From contig NC_044922.1 in assembly GCF_003576645.1 (NCBI RefSeq), positions 21,222,680 to 21,286,679 on the forward strand: DNA of 64,000 bases, in the 5' to 3' direction. A program made the position numbers and the translations under genes. The first letter of the stretch is position 1; every line of letters starts with the position of its first letter. The stretch comes from Ipomoea triloba. Its lineage: Eukaryota; Streptophyta; Magnoliopsida; Solanales; Convolvulaceae. Below, one piece after another: positions 21,409 through 31,673 of this stretch. The notes beneath the pieces are model-generated. The model saw only the letters and a list, made by a program, of their open reading frames with translations. It made no database searches and was not told where the DNA came from.

Positions 21409-23187
21409 TTATAAAGAAATGAATTTTTCCGTGGCTTCGTCTTTGCTCTTTAGCAAATACACATAGCAAAATCGTGTGCAATCATCGATAAATGTGATAA
21501 AATATTTATTACCACCTCTCGTTTGAATCGATCTAAAAATGCACAAATCGCTATGTACCAAAGTTAGTGGCTCAGTCTCCCTTTCAACCGATTTGAAGGG
21601 AGTTTTCGTTAGTTTTGCCTCAACACAAATTTCACATTTATTTGTATTAACTTGAAAATTAGGGATATGGTTCATGCTAATTAATCTACGCATAGAATTG
21701 AAATTAACATGACCTAGTCTACCATGCCACAAATTGGAAGACTCAAGCAAGTAAACGGAATTAACTTTGCTTTTATTGATAATCGGCATTACATTGAGCT
21801 TAAAAAGCCCGTCAGTTACATAATCCTTACCAACAAACATCCCTAACTTTGACAAAACTACTTTGTCATATTCGAAGACCATCTTGAATCCATGCTTGTT
21901 CAACAACGAGCCAGAAACAAGATTCTTCCTAAGGTCCGGAACATACAAAACATTATTCAATGTTAGTTCCTTCCCGGAAGTCATCTTCAGAATCACCTTG
22001 CCCACGCCCTCCACAGCAGACTGAGCAGAATTTCCCATCCAGACCTTCTCGCCCTCAACGGCCTCAAAGGTGCTGAACATCTCCCGGTTGCAGCATAGAT
22101 GTTTCGTTGCACCGGTGTCGATGAACCACTCGCGTGGGTTGGAGCCCACCAGGTTCACCTCCATGACCATAGCCGAAAGGCTAATCTCAGCCACCTTTTG
22201 GCTCACATCACCAACCAAGTTGGCTTCAAAACCCTTGTTATTTTTCTTTGGAGCCTTACACTCTATCGACTTGTGGCCCATCTTGCCACAATTGTAGCAT
22301 TTCCCTTGGAACTTGCCCTTGGAAACACCACCTTTCGGACCTAGCTTTTTCTTGCACTTCTTGGCCTTCTTGGAGCTTTGCCCGTGCTCCACCACGTTGG
22401 CTTTGGCACCACTCACAAGAGGTCCTCTTCCATCACTGGTCATGTTCCCTTCCTCAACACGAAGTCGCTGGATCAGGTCCTCCAGACTCATCTCATTTCG
22501 CTTGTGCTTCAAGTAGTTCTTGAAGTCCTTCCATCCCGGAGGCAGCAAGTGGATCATGGACGCCACTTGGAAGGCTTCACTAATCGGCATGCCCTCGTCA
22601 CGAATCTCGTCAAAGAGTAATTGCAACTCTTCAACTTGACTCAGCACGGTTTTTGAATCCACCATCTTGAAATCAAATAACCTGCCAACAACAAATTTCT
22701 TGGCCCCGGCATCCTCGCTTCGGTACTTGTGGTCCAAAGCTTCCCACAGTGCCTTAGCCGTGCCAATTTTACGATAAACATCGTAAAGGGAGTCAACCAA
22801 CCCATTCAGAATGTAGTTGCGGCAAAGGAAGTTAGAATCCTTCCAAAGCCCAACCGCCATTACAGAATGAGGGTCTTGTTCCTTCACCGCTGGAACCGTG
22901 TCGGTCAAGAACCTTGACAAGCCGAGAGTAGTGAGGTAAAACAACATCTTTTGCTGCCACCTCTTGAAAAATGCTCCCGAAAACTTATCCGGCTTTTCAG
23001 CCGAACCACTTGGTACCGTAGGTACCCTCATCGTGGGGATATACCCCTCCGAACTGACACCCCCTTGTGAACCTACGTTCACTGGTGCCTGGGATTGTGC
23101 AACATTCTTGCTGTTCCCCCCACTATTGTTTTCGACAACATTAGGATTTTCATCCCCAAGGTTAGCTACCGGCAACACGTTTTCCAT
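21409..23187 (-). pseudogene. Copia gag, protease and start of integrase
   Basis: ATG at 23185-23187 (MENVLPVANLG) opens a 592-codon frame. It has a gag region (to about residue 270), a CCHC zinc knuckle (CYNCGKMGHKSIEC, about residues 294-307), the aspartic protease motif WFIDTGATKHLC (about 355), the GAG-pre-integrase block (LWHGRLGHVNFNSMRRL, about 490) and the start of the integrase core (LVHSDLC, FIDDCTRFCYVYLLK). It stops at 21409-21411 because of an apparent single extra T near 21416; the homologous frame resumes one base over in the next ORF. Confidence 0.9.
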
Positions 23188-23244
23188 TTCTTTTCAGAAA
23201 TCCGAAAATCAGAAGGAGTAGAAGAAGAAGTAAGGTTTTAAGAT

Positions 23245-24618
23245 TGTTAGAGAAAGTCCTCTCTAACAATCGGAAATACAAGAAATTGGAAAACGAAAAC
23301 AAAACAGATTACAAGGAAAATTAATCCACGTAGGATTAAACAATTACAAAACAAGAAGATACCACGCTGGGTTGAGTGGCCTTGGAAGTTGACGGGTGAA
23401 CTATATGGACTTCGGGGTAGTTGGAAGCACGAGCCGTGTTGTCACTATCCTTAAAACCTTATTTGCCGCTTCCCGGGGTGCTGGAACGTTGCGGCCTAGG
23501 CTTCCCAGGATAAAACGTGCTACGATCCGCCATTTGAGCACACAAACTTGGACCCGGCGAACTAAATCGTGGGATGAACGCAGATGGCTTGAAGGAAATA
23601 TGAGCAGGGTTTTGAGGGAGAAAACAGTGTGTTCGTGTGTTCTTGGTGTGCGCCTTTTTTAAACCTGCTGCTCACAACGAATATATAGTGAAGGATGAGA
23701 TCATTGCATTAAATCTGGCATTTAATTCCCATTCGTAACCTCCACCCACTAGCAACCTATTTACACCCACTACTAATCCATTTAATCAAGAAATAAACTC
23801 TGAAATAATGATTGGAATTAATCATATTAATTCCGTAAAATTAAGAGTCATTTCTGAACGAATCCAGTAGGTGAACGGTCACAATCGAGAGGGCACCAGA
23901 GTCGCGGGTGCGTACCTTCGAGACATAGTTCGTGCCGCGAGACGTCGAGAAGTGCTAGCTTCGAGACATCGCACTGCAGCGAGACATCAAATTGGTCCGC
24001 GACGAGACGTCGAGAAGTGCTAGCTTCGAGACATCGCACTGCAGCGAGACATCAAATTGGTCCGCGAGACATCGAACGCGCGCGCCGACCCGGGTTGCGC
24101 GATATGGCCCTCGTACGCGAGGACATTGGACTACCTCTCGAGAGGTCAGTTTATTAGATGTCTCGAACGAGAGATCAATTTGATCTCATTTATTTTCGGA
24201 CGACATTCGTGCCCGCTGGTGCCGGCGCACACAAGTTCAAGCCTTTCGAACTCATTTTGGGATTTGATTTGCACCCCCCCCCCCCTGCGCGCGAGAGAGA
24301 CCCTCTATGACATACAAGTCAATTAGCCTTAAAAAACTTCTTGTATTTATAGTGGTGCAAATATTCATTCCCAACCAATGTGGGACAAAGCTACATAAGC
24401 TTTTCCACACTTGAATTCCATCTCAAATGGGTCTACTTTGAGAATCAATTTCTCATTCATCCATTATCCATTTTGAGCGTATAATATATCGATCTCTTCG
24501 TCTAAGAACGAAGAACCCGAATCCACTTTGACCCGACCCAAAATCGGTAGTGGACCCATCTATATTTATACCACAAAATGGCCACTTAAAATGCCATTTT
24601 TAGTGCAATTTTCCAACA
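23245..24618 (-). mobile_element. 5' LTR of the Copia element
   Basis: 1,374 bp. It contains a tandem duplication of about 64 bp (near 23938-24065, carrying GAGAAGTGCTAGCTTCGAGA twice) that is single in the 3' LTR, and a poly-C run at about 24277. Confidence 0.9.
24561..24570 (-). promoter_or_regulatory. TATA-like box in the Copia 5' LTR
   Basis: TATAAATATA on the minus strand, about 50 bp into the LTR; a second candidate (CTATAAATACAAG) lies near 24340-24352. Both point toward gag. The same boxes are present in the 3' LTR. Confidence 0.4.
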
Positions 24619-24623
24619 CTTGA

Positions 24624-25400
24624 TGGCATTAGCTCATGAGTCATGCCTAAAGACATAGCTTGAAATGAAAGACTTGGGAAACCCAAGTATTATCTCGACC
24701 TATAAATCAAGTATTTCCCTGAAGAAATTTTACACACCAGTTAGCCTACATTTAAAAACATATTGAAGATGTTTTATATTATATGGATAGATATTATGTT
24801 CTTATCATACTAATGGTTACCTAATAATCTCTTAAGTAGATAAGGAACCATTTGGATTCAAAGAGTATAATGAGGATACCTTATAACCAGAAGTCCATTT
24901 CTTCATTATCGTTGGAACAACACTTTAGGACCAGAAGTTCTATAATCCTAACAATCCTGATATTTGCGATTAAATTGCTTATAACATTTAGTGCTCCTCC
25001 TACCATGAATATTATAATAGTGTTAATCATATCCTCAAGTATCTTCAAGTAACAAAAGATTTTGGTATTTATGCGATAGACCAATATATGATTTTTAATA
25101 GGCTACTTGGGTATTGGCTATTTTGTTTGATCTATCACTATGATGTCAAGTCCCAAATTGATTATACTTGATTTTATCTCCAATGCCCCATATGATGACA
25201 GTAAAGATTGTGTTGCACAAACTCATAAATGAGTATATTTAAGAATATTTGCCAAAATATAGTGTCAATATTCAACCTGACGTGAGCTCCAAAAGAGTCA
25301 CAATATTATTATACAAAATGTTCATTATAGTGACAATCTAGAAGATTGCCACCAAATTTCTTTCCTACACTTATATTTATAAATGTTTTTATTATATTAG
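24624..25400 (+). pseudogene. Older Copia RT/RNase H, right half, decayed
   Basis: After the duplicated CTTGA the plus strand continues the older Copia: MKDLGK at about 24668, a PFGFKEYNEDT-like block near 24850, a decayed LMYL/TRPDIAF-type region, HILKYLQVTKDFG near 25027, and an RNase H-like DVKSQID near 25143. Many stops and frameshifts are present, so it is long dead. Confidence 0.75.
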
Positions 25401-25486
25401 AATGTGTAGGCTTTGAAAATTGTTATCTTTAGGGGAGTGTCATTTACTTGAATCAATTTTGAAGTTTGGGTTTAGAAGATCAACAG

Positions 25487-25608
25487 GTGGTGGGTTCGAG
25501 CCTCAGTGGAGGCAATACTGACTCTTGTGCTTCAATAGGTTGAGAAAGTAGTTATGAACAGATACTGCATTGTAATAGAGTTAGTAGTATTCAAAAAAAA
25601 AAAAAAAA
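25487..25608 (+). mobile_element. SINE family 1, 5'-truncated copy with TSD
   Basis: Keeps the Pol III B-box (GGTTCGAGCC) and the family body (CAGTGGAGGCAATACTGACT, then AGTTATGAACAGATACTGCA) and ends in poly-A. It is flanked by AGAAGATCAACAG at 25474-25486 and 25608-25620. It lacks the A-box end seen in the 29131 copy and sits in the tail of the old Copia. Confidence 0.85.
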
Positions 25609-25819
25609 GAAGATCAACAGTTGTACACTTTTCCCTTTAATTGAGCTTTGTTATACTTTTCTTAATTAAAGGTTTTTTTTTTAACGAGATAGCTAGTGCA
25701 CCACATGAATACACATCTATTATGCACTCTTTTCCTTACTAGGTTTTTTTTCATTGGATTTTTCTAATGAGGTTTTAACGAGACATGAGTATGATATAGT
25801 AATGTCCAAGAGGGAGTAT

Positions 25820-26019
25820 TGTAAATAATTATATGTGGACATTACTAGAGAAATTATATTATGATAATGTATCTTCATCCTTTATAGATTTATAGTTATA
25901 CTATAACTCTGTAAATCTTGTATAGTTGTATATATTGATTGAAGGATGAATAATAAAGATTGATGCTTCTCTCTTGTCTTTTTTCTCTAATTTACTGTAT
26001 ATTGTTATATCTGTTCGCA
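25820..26019 (+). mobile_element. 3' LTR of the older Copia
   Basis: A purine-rich AAGAGGGAGTA precedes TGTAAATAATTATATG at 25820. The roughly 200 bp that follow, with the ATTGAAGGATGAATAATAAA region and a C/T-rich tail ending near TTCGCA, look like a short Copia LTR. The right boundary is approximate. Confidence 0.5.
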
Positions 26020-26494
26020 CAAGAATACACCCAATTAATTTCACAATATTATTATTTTTTAAAAAAAATACGATTGAATTCGATATTGTAATTAAAAATG
26101 ATAAAGAAAGGATACATCTGTTCCCAACTTAATTTTTTATGATGTTTCTATCCGACATGTTATAGATTTATAGTTCCCAGATGTTGAATTTATTTCATGT
26201 GATCTCTAAATTATTGAATGTATTTTAAACAATTTTAAAAAAATTTATTGCATTGGCCTAAACTAGATAAAGTTTCCTGCAAACATATACAAATTCTGAA
26301 AAATGCAAAAACCTTACAACCGAATAGAAACACACCACATGTGAGCCAAGGAGGCCCCACAACAGCACATAATATAGAATATACCAATATACCATATCGG
26401 TTATAAGTTATATATATATATCACTATAGGGTGGTAACGGTTTGGTTTAATTGAAAGTTTAACCTTTGAATTATGTATTGTGCAAATTACAGCC

Positions 26495-27190
26495 CGTTTG
26501 GTTCGCTGGAAAATATTTGAAGAAAATGAAATTAAAATTTCATGGAAAATAAATTACCAGGAAAATAGATTCCATTGTTTGGTTTGTGGAAAAGAAATTA
26601 CTGGGAATATGAATTCCGTTGTTTGGTTGTATTTGAAATGGTAAGGAATTATGAATATAAAAACCAATATGCTCTTAACAATTAATAGTGATAATATATT
26701 ACTCCCTCTGTCCCATTGTACGTGTCTTACTTTCTTTTTTTGTTTGTCCCAAAATAATGTCCTCTTTCCAAAATTGAAAATAACTATAGTTCTACATTTA
26801 CCTATTTACCCTTTTGACTTTTTCAAATTTCTAGACAATGGATGGGGTAAGTACAATTGTACTTTGTACAAATGACACCTACTTTTGAAGGGCAAAATTG
26901 GAAAGTTAGTAACATTTATTTTGTTGCATTAAAAACAGTGCAAAAAACAAATGAAACAAACAATTAGGGACGGATGGAGTATATTATTATTGATGGAGGT
27001 AAAATAGTTCAATTGTTCAATACTTTCTTCCCAAACCCATTGAAAAACAAAATACCACCTTCTAACTAAGAATTTGTTTTCCTTCACTTTTGGGAACTCA
27101 AGTTCCAATTTAAACATTTTTCATCCAACCAAACAACTGAAAAATACATTTTCCTCCACTTCATAAAAAATCTTTTCCATCCAACCAAAC
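26495..27190. mobile_element. hAT-type MITE, host of a Stowaway insertion
   Basis: Inverted ends: GTTTGGTTCGCTGGAAAA at the left and, read from the right, GTTTGGTTGGATGGAAAA. There is no coding capacity. I did not find a clear 8-bp target duplication, so the superfamily is tentative. Confidence 0.5.
26702..26979. mobile_element. Stowaway (Tc1/mariner) MITE
   Basis: Ends CTCCCTCTGTCCCA and (reverse complement) CTCCATCCGTCCCT, flanked by TA on both sides (26700-26701 and 26980-26981). 278 bp, AT-rich, no ORF. It is nested in the 26495-27190 element. Confidence 0.8.
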
Positions 27191-28090
27191 ACTTCCTTAT
27201 TGTTCCAATAACTCCTCTTTGAAGATGAACCACTCCCCCTCTCTCTCGCTTTTTCTCACGTCCACCTGACTATGCATTGTACTAAGAACTCCAAATGATT
27301 GATATGGTTGCTCTTAGGATAAATGAAAATTCACTTTTCAGCACAAAATATTGTTAGGCCATTTGTCACGTCTGGAGCCGTTAGTCACAACATAAAAGTC
27401 ATATTGCTTTCGATCATCAATACTAATCAGGTTGTCCAACCTACATTTAATTCTCTGATATCTTGTATAAATATTTAAATAATTCTTTCTTCTCAAATGG
27501 TTGAATATCCAACCTCAAAGGCTCCAACGCCTCGACTCGACAAAGCATCTTAGATGATGTAAATTGTGGTAACTTAACTGAACACAGAGGCTAGACTTTT
27601 GCTTACTACGCACAAGGTGCGCCCTTCACTTTGAGATGTTGCTCCCACACTGCCACTAGTAACACTTGATCCTTGGTATTTAATTTCTTTTCAAACTTCA
27701 CATATGTTACCAACTGAACTGCCTATGCGGATAATATTTAAATAATTCTTACCTTTATGGATAGCTCTATTGGTTTATAGGTGAAAGAGTATAAGTAAGA
27801 ACACAGAATTAGCCTTGACAGTCATATGTAGGTTCTGTTTGGTAGAGCTTATTTAGAAGTTTATAGCTTATTTTAAGCTACTAATAATCTATAAGCTCTG
27901 TTTGATAATATTCCTAAAATAAGCTAGTAGTTTAAAATAAGAGCTTATCTTGAAATGATACCTTAAGTAGCATTTCAAAAATAAGCTAATAGTTTCGTAA
28001 CTTTTTTTCCATCTTTATCATTATTATTTTAATTAAATGACACCTTTTACCCCTCCCAATTAAAACCATATTGGTCTTTTCTCTTCTCCT
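27191..28090. other. Intergenic, no gene seen
   Basis: AT-rich sequence without coding signal. From about 27836 (CTGTTTGGTAGAGCTTATTT) it may be the left end of a hAT-like MITE whose right end (TTTTACCAAATAG) lies near 28861, interrupted by the element at 28195-28723; this is weakly supported. Confidence 0.35.
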
Positions 28091-28091
28091 A

Positions 28092-28125
<34 letters not shown>

Positions 28126-28139
28126 TAAGATTGATTATC

Positions 28140-28194
<55 letters not shown>
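28092..28194 (+). repeat. (ATT)n and (TA)n microsatellites
   Basis: ATT array at about 28092-28125 and an uninterrupted TA array at about 28144-28194, abutting the left end of the motif-array element. Confidence 0.95.
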
Positions 28195-28198
<4 letters not shown>

Positions 28199-28720
28199 CG
28201 CGTCCAGGTGCGTACGGGTCGCCCAGGAGAGAACTGCGAACGAACCGCAACGCGCCACGTGTCCAGGATGTAGTTGCACCTAATGTTATAAATAGGTGCA
28301 CATAATCTTATAACTAGGTGCACCACGATGCATAAATGCTAACAAGGTAAATTACTTGCACTTGTAAGTGAAAATAGGTGCAAAAAATATATTACAAGTG
28401 CAAGTAAATTGTACACTGAGATTCAATACTAAGTGCACCTAATGTTATAACTAAGTAAACCTAATGTTATAATTAGGTGCACCTAGGTTGCACCCAAGTG
28501 CATGAATATTAACAAGGTAAATTACTTGCACTTGTAAGTGAAAATAGGTGCAAAAATATGTGCACTTATAGCACAATTAATTGCACCAAAGTTCGAATTA
28601 TTTAAGAAAATGTCATCGCGTCGTTTTTTTAAATTACATCTTATTCGTTGATCTGGACACGTGCACGGCTGTGAAGCGTTCTCATTTCCTTCTTGGGCGG
28701 CAGTTCGCATGGGAGTGCGC

Positions 28721-28723
<3 letters not shown>
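28195..28723. mobile_element. Motif-array foldback element 1 (GCACCTAATGTTATAA motif)
   Basis: Lies between (TA)n arrays. The left end includes CAGGTGCG (28205) and GCCCAGGAGAGAACTGCG; the right end, reverse complemented, has GCCCAAGAAGGAAATGAGAA and both ends share CACGTGTCCAG. The interior holds recurring GGTGCA / GCACCTAATGTTATAA words and two copies of a 40-bp block starting CAAGGTAAATTACTTGCAC (about 28345 and 28515). No coding capacity. Confidence 0.65.

Positions 28724-28762
<39 letters not shown>
28724..28762 (+). repeat. (TA)n microsatellite
   Basis: About 19 units on the right side of the motif-array element. Confidence 0.95.
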
Positions 28763-28765
<3 letters not shown>

Positions 28766-28904
28766 TGTAAACAAACCTATTTAAATTTAAAATTATTTAA
28801 ATCTTATGAAAATGTCATTTTTAATCTTTTTACATTTATCATATTATCAAAAAAACTAATTTTACCAAATAGTTTTAACATAATTGACTAGAAGCCAAGT
28901 ACAT

Positions 28905-28990
28905 TGTGCTTAGATGGTAGAATAGTAGCTTTCTCATATGGAGGTCATGAATTCAAACCTCAATGGAGGTAATACTAACTCTTATGTGCT
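28905..28990 (+). mobile_element. Diverged SINE-like fragment
   Basis: Contains a B-box-like GAATTCAAACCTC followed by AATGGAGGTAATACTAACTCTT, matching the family-1 SINE body with changes. The 5' part differs from family 1. Confidence 0.45.
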
Positions 28991-29130
28991 AAGCTACATT
29001 TTTAGATAGGTTTGCCAAACATAGCCGTATGAGAGTTTCATCTTCTTGTGCCTCTACAATCCTATTAAGTCGTGGCATGATGGTTTTGGGGTGAGGGATT
29101 TCGTTTTTTGTGTACATTTAAACAATTCTT

Positions 29131-29312
29131 CTTTGCCAAAGACCTTGTGGTCGGTCTATTGGCACCCGGTTGCACCCCCACATGGTAGGGGTGGGTCCAA
29201 GCCTCAGTGGAGGCGATATTGACTCTTTGTGCTTCATTTGGTTGAAAAAGTAGTTATGAACAGATACTATATTGTAAGTTGTAATAGAAGCAATAGTACT
29301 CAAAAAAAAAAA
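29131..29312 (+). mobile_element. SINE family 1, full-length-looking copy
   Basis: Starts CTTTGCCAAAGACCTTGTGG. It has an A-box-like region (TGTGGTCGGTCTATTGGCA) and a B-box-like GGGTCCAAGCCTC, then the family body and a poly-A tail. It is flanked by AACAATTCTT (29121-29130 and about 29314-29323). The head is tRNA-like. Confidence 0.8.
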
Positions 29313-29523
29313 AAACAATTCTTCCTTCTTACAAATAGGGTCAAGGGATTTGCTCATAAATGCATACATACATCAGAAGTAACTACAAGTTTTCTTGTCA
29401 CCCAAAATTAAACAATTTTTCCTTACAAAGATACACTGGTTTACGATATGAATTTTAACAAATTTAGCCTTTGTTCTATTATTTTTTTGTCAGACTATGG
29501 TTTCCTGAGCAAGGTAAAATATT

Positions 29524-29752
29524 GTGTAGACCATGATCCACATATCTGTATGGACATAAATGTAATATACATTTTTAATATACTAAAATTACATTATTTG
29601 TGTCCTGAATGTACATTCTTTAATAATATATAAAAAAATCATGTACTTTTAAATAATGTACTTTATGTATACAAATAATGCACTTTTAATATATTAAAAA
29701 TGTACTTTTTATTTATGGTTCATACAAATGTATGGACCATAGTCCATGGAAT
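29524..29752. mobile_element. Motif-array foldback element 2 (TGTACTTTTAATA motif)
   Basis: Left end GACCATGATCCACATATCTG; right end, reverse complemented, GACTATGGTCCATACATTTG. The interior is made of TGTAC(A/T)TTTTAATA-like words separated by AT-rich spacers. No ORF. Confidence 0.55.
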
Positions 29753-31288
29753 AATGATTGTCTGAGCAAGTCCTAACTGTAGGAGGCAACTTTAAGCCCG
29801 TACCATACTCAGACCAATCCCATTCACACTGGACCGGCCCAACCAGCCCAATTAAGAGGTAAATTGCTGGTTATATTATTCCTTTGTTCTATTATTTATA
29901 CTCAGTATTTCTACCTAAACAGTCATAAAAATAAAATTACAACCACTTCCAGTCATTTTTTCTCTTGTAATATATTATTTGTATACAAAACTAAACTAGT
30001 ACTATGAACTTGATAAACTATTCAATATTTATTGACTCTTTAAAATAAAAAATAAAAATAATATTTAAACATAAAATACAAGTGAAAAAAATTAATGTCT
30101 CAAGGAATAAGAATAAAAACTTTTACATTCCAACATTTTTCTTAGTCGAGTTAGTCGTATATGATTTTTCTAGTGTGATTTACTTCTCGTGTGTGATTTG
30201 CAAGTTACTTCACATGAGTAGAATTTACCCAGTGTACACCTCAATCAGATTGTGACTGTGGATTTCATTCGTCACCAAAAAATAAAATTACATTCCATAA
30301 TGTTGTTTGGTACTATTACATAATAATATTTTTAATCACTCGATAACAAGATTTTTTTTATAAATAATTTTTTAATTTCACACTTTTTTTATTTAATTAT
30401 TTTGGGTGATGAGAAAAACCCATAACTATTTCATATGAGTATGCATTGAGTAAACCCGCTCTGGTGTAGCATCCCACAAACTAGACAAGAAAAATAAATC
30501 GCACTAGGAAGACTCTATGTGACTGATTCGATCAAGAAAATTTTGACAAAAATCAAATTCATGACTTTCAAGTATGTGAATTATGTGCTTCACTCACATG
30601 GTTATCTTTTTCGGGGCAAACCCTTCGTTAAGAATCAAGCTCCGTCTTTAAATTTGTTCCATATATGTGTAGGCATTGAAATTTTTATGGAATAAAACAG
30701 GTCGATGCTATTGAACTTTAGACTTGAATTTAAAGAAATCGGAATCCAAATAAATGTTACCAAATCATTTGAGTTGATTAGTTGAATGGGTCATTTGTTA
30801 TTCAATTACGTGCTCAGATGGATTATTTAGATTACATGTAAATTGAAAGGATACAGTTGTTTTTAGCGGATTACATTCCATGTAACATCATTCTTTTCCA
30901 AAATTCAAATGAACTGTCAGGGATGACAACTTTTTTTTTTATATTGAATGTTAAGGAAATCTGTCGTCACTAGTTGAGGGTATGTACAAAGTAAATTTTA
31001 TATTTATATAATAGTATGTAAATGATATATGAGAGATAAACTACATTAAAAATATCATGTACAATGGACTCAATTAAAAGTGTGTTCGCAAGTAAGGTGA
31101 CAACTTGATTTTGAATTTTGGATTGAAGATTTTAAATAAGATTATTGTGGATGAATTTGGACTTAATTTAAAGTGATATGTATTAATATTACGAATTTGG
31201 ACACTGTAATGTCCTGGTACATTTTTAATAAATTATACTATACTATATATTAATATGTGAATAATATCAAGGAATTTTAAGTATACAG

Positions 31289-31290
<2 letters not shown>
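29753..31290. other. Intergenic, no gene seen
   Basis: AT-rich DNA with short homopolymers and no coding signal or recognised repeat. It ends in a (TA)n array at about 31290-31332 followed by (CA)n. Confidence 0.5.
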
Positions 31291-31340
<50 letters not shown>

Positions 31341-31673
31341 TAATAAGAGCCAAAGAGAGTTAGGCCTAAAATGAGTAGAAAAAATGACGGTCAAATTATT
31401 TAATCAAATGGATGGTTCAGATGAATTATTTAATCAAATAGACGGTTAAGATAATTCAGATTAATATTATTAATAGAGATTACCTAATTTAACCTTACTT
31501 TTATAATTATCCGTTAAGTTTTCCGTTAAATATTCTCTTCTCCGTTAATATTCCGTTAACTTTTAACTTACCCATTAATTTCTATAAGAAAGATCTTAGG
31601 TTCGAACCTCATCTCAATCAAATTTAACATAATTAAGTTTCTCACTCTATTTACTATTATTAAATTAAATAAA

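Larger units (their letters stand above)
15341..24618 (-). mobile_element. Copia LTR retrotransposon, minus strand, complete at both ends, pol damaged
   Basis: The element is bounded by long LTRs: on the plus strand each starts TGTTAGAGAAAG and ends TTTTCCAACA, so in element orientation they read TGTTGGAAAA...CTAACA. It is flanked by the 5-bp duplication CTTGA. In element order it encodes gag with a zinc knuckle, protease, GAG-pre-integrase and integrase, then reverse transcriptase and RNase H, which is the Copia order; the domain sequences look like the Tork/TNT1 side of Copia. A short purine run (TGGGGAT) adjoins the 3' LTR at 16702-16708. After the 5' LTR I do not see the usual TGGTATCAGAGC primer site; the sequence is ATCTTAAAACC. 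One copy of a 1,653-bp segment is redundant, so the true element is nearer 7.6 kb. Confidence 0.9.

Noticed and set aside
22070..22620. Plus-strand ORFs over Copia gag
   Set aside because: Antisense shadows of gag with zinc knuckle and protease on the other strand.
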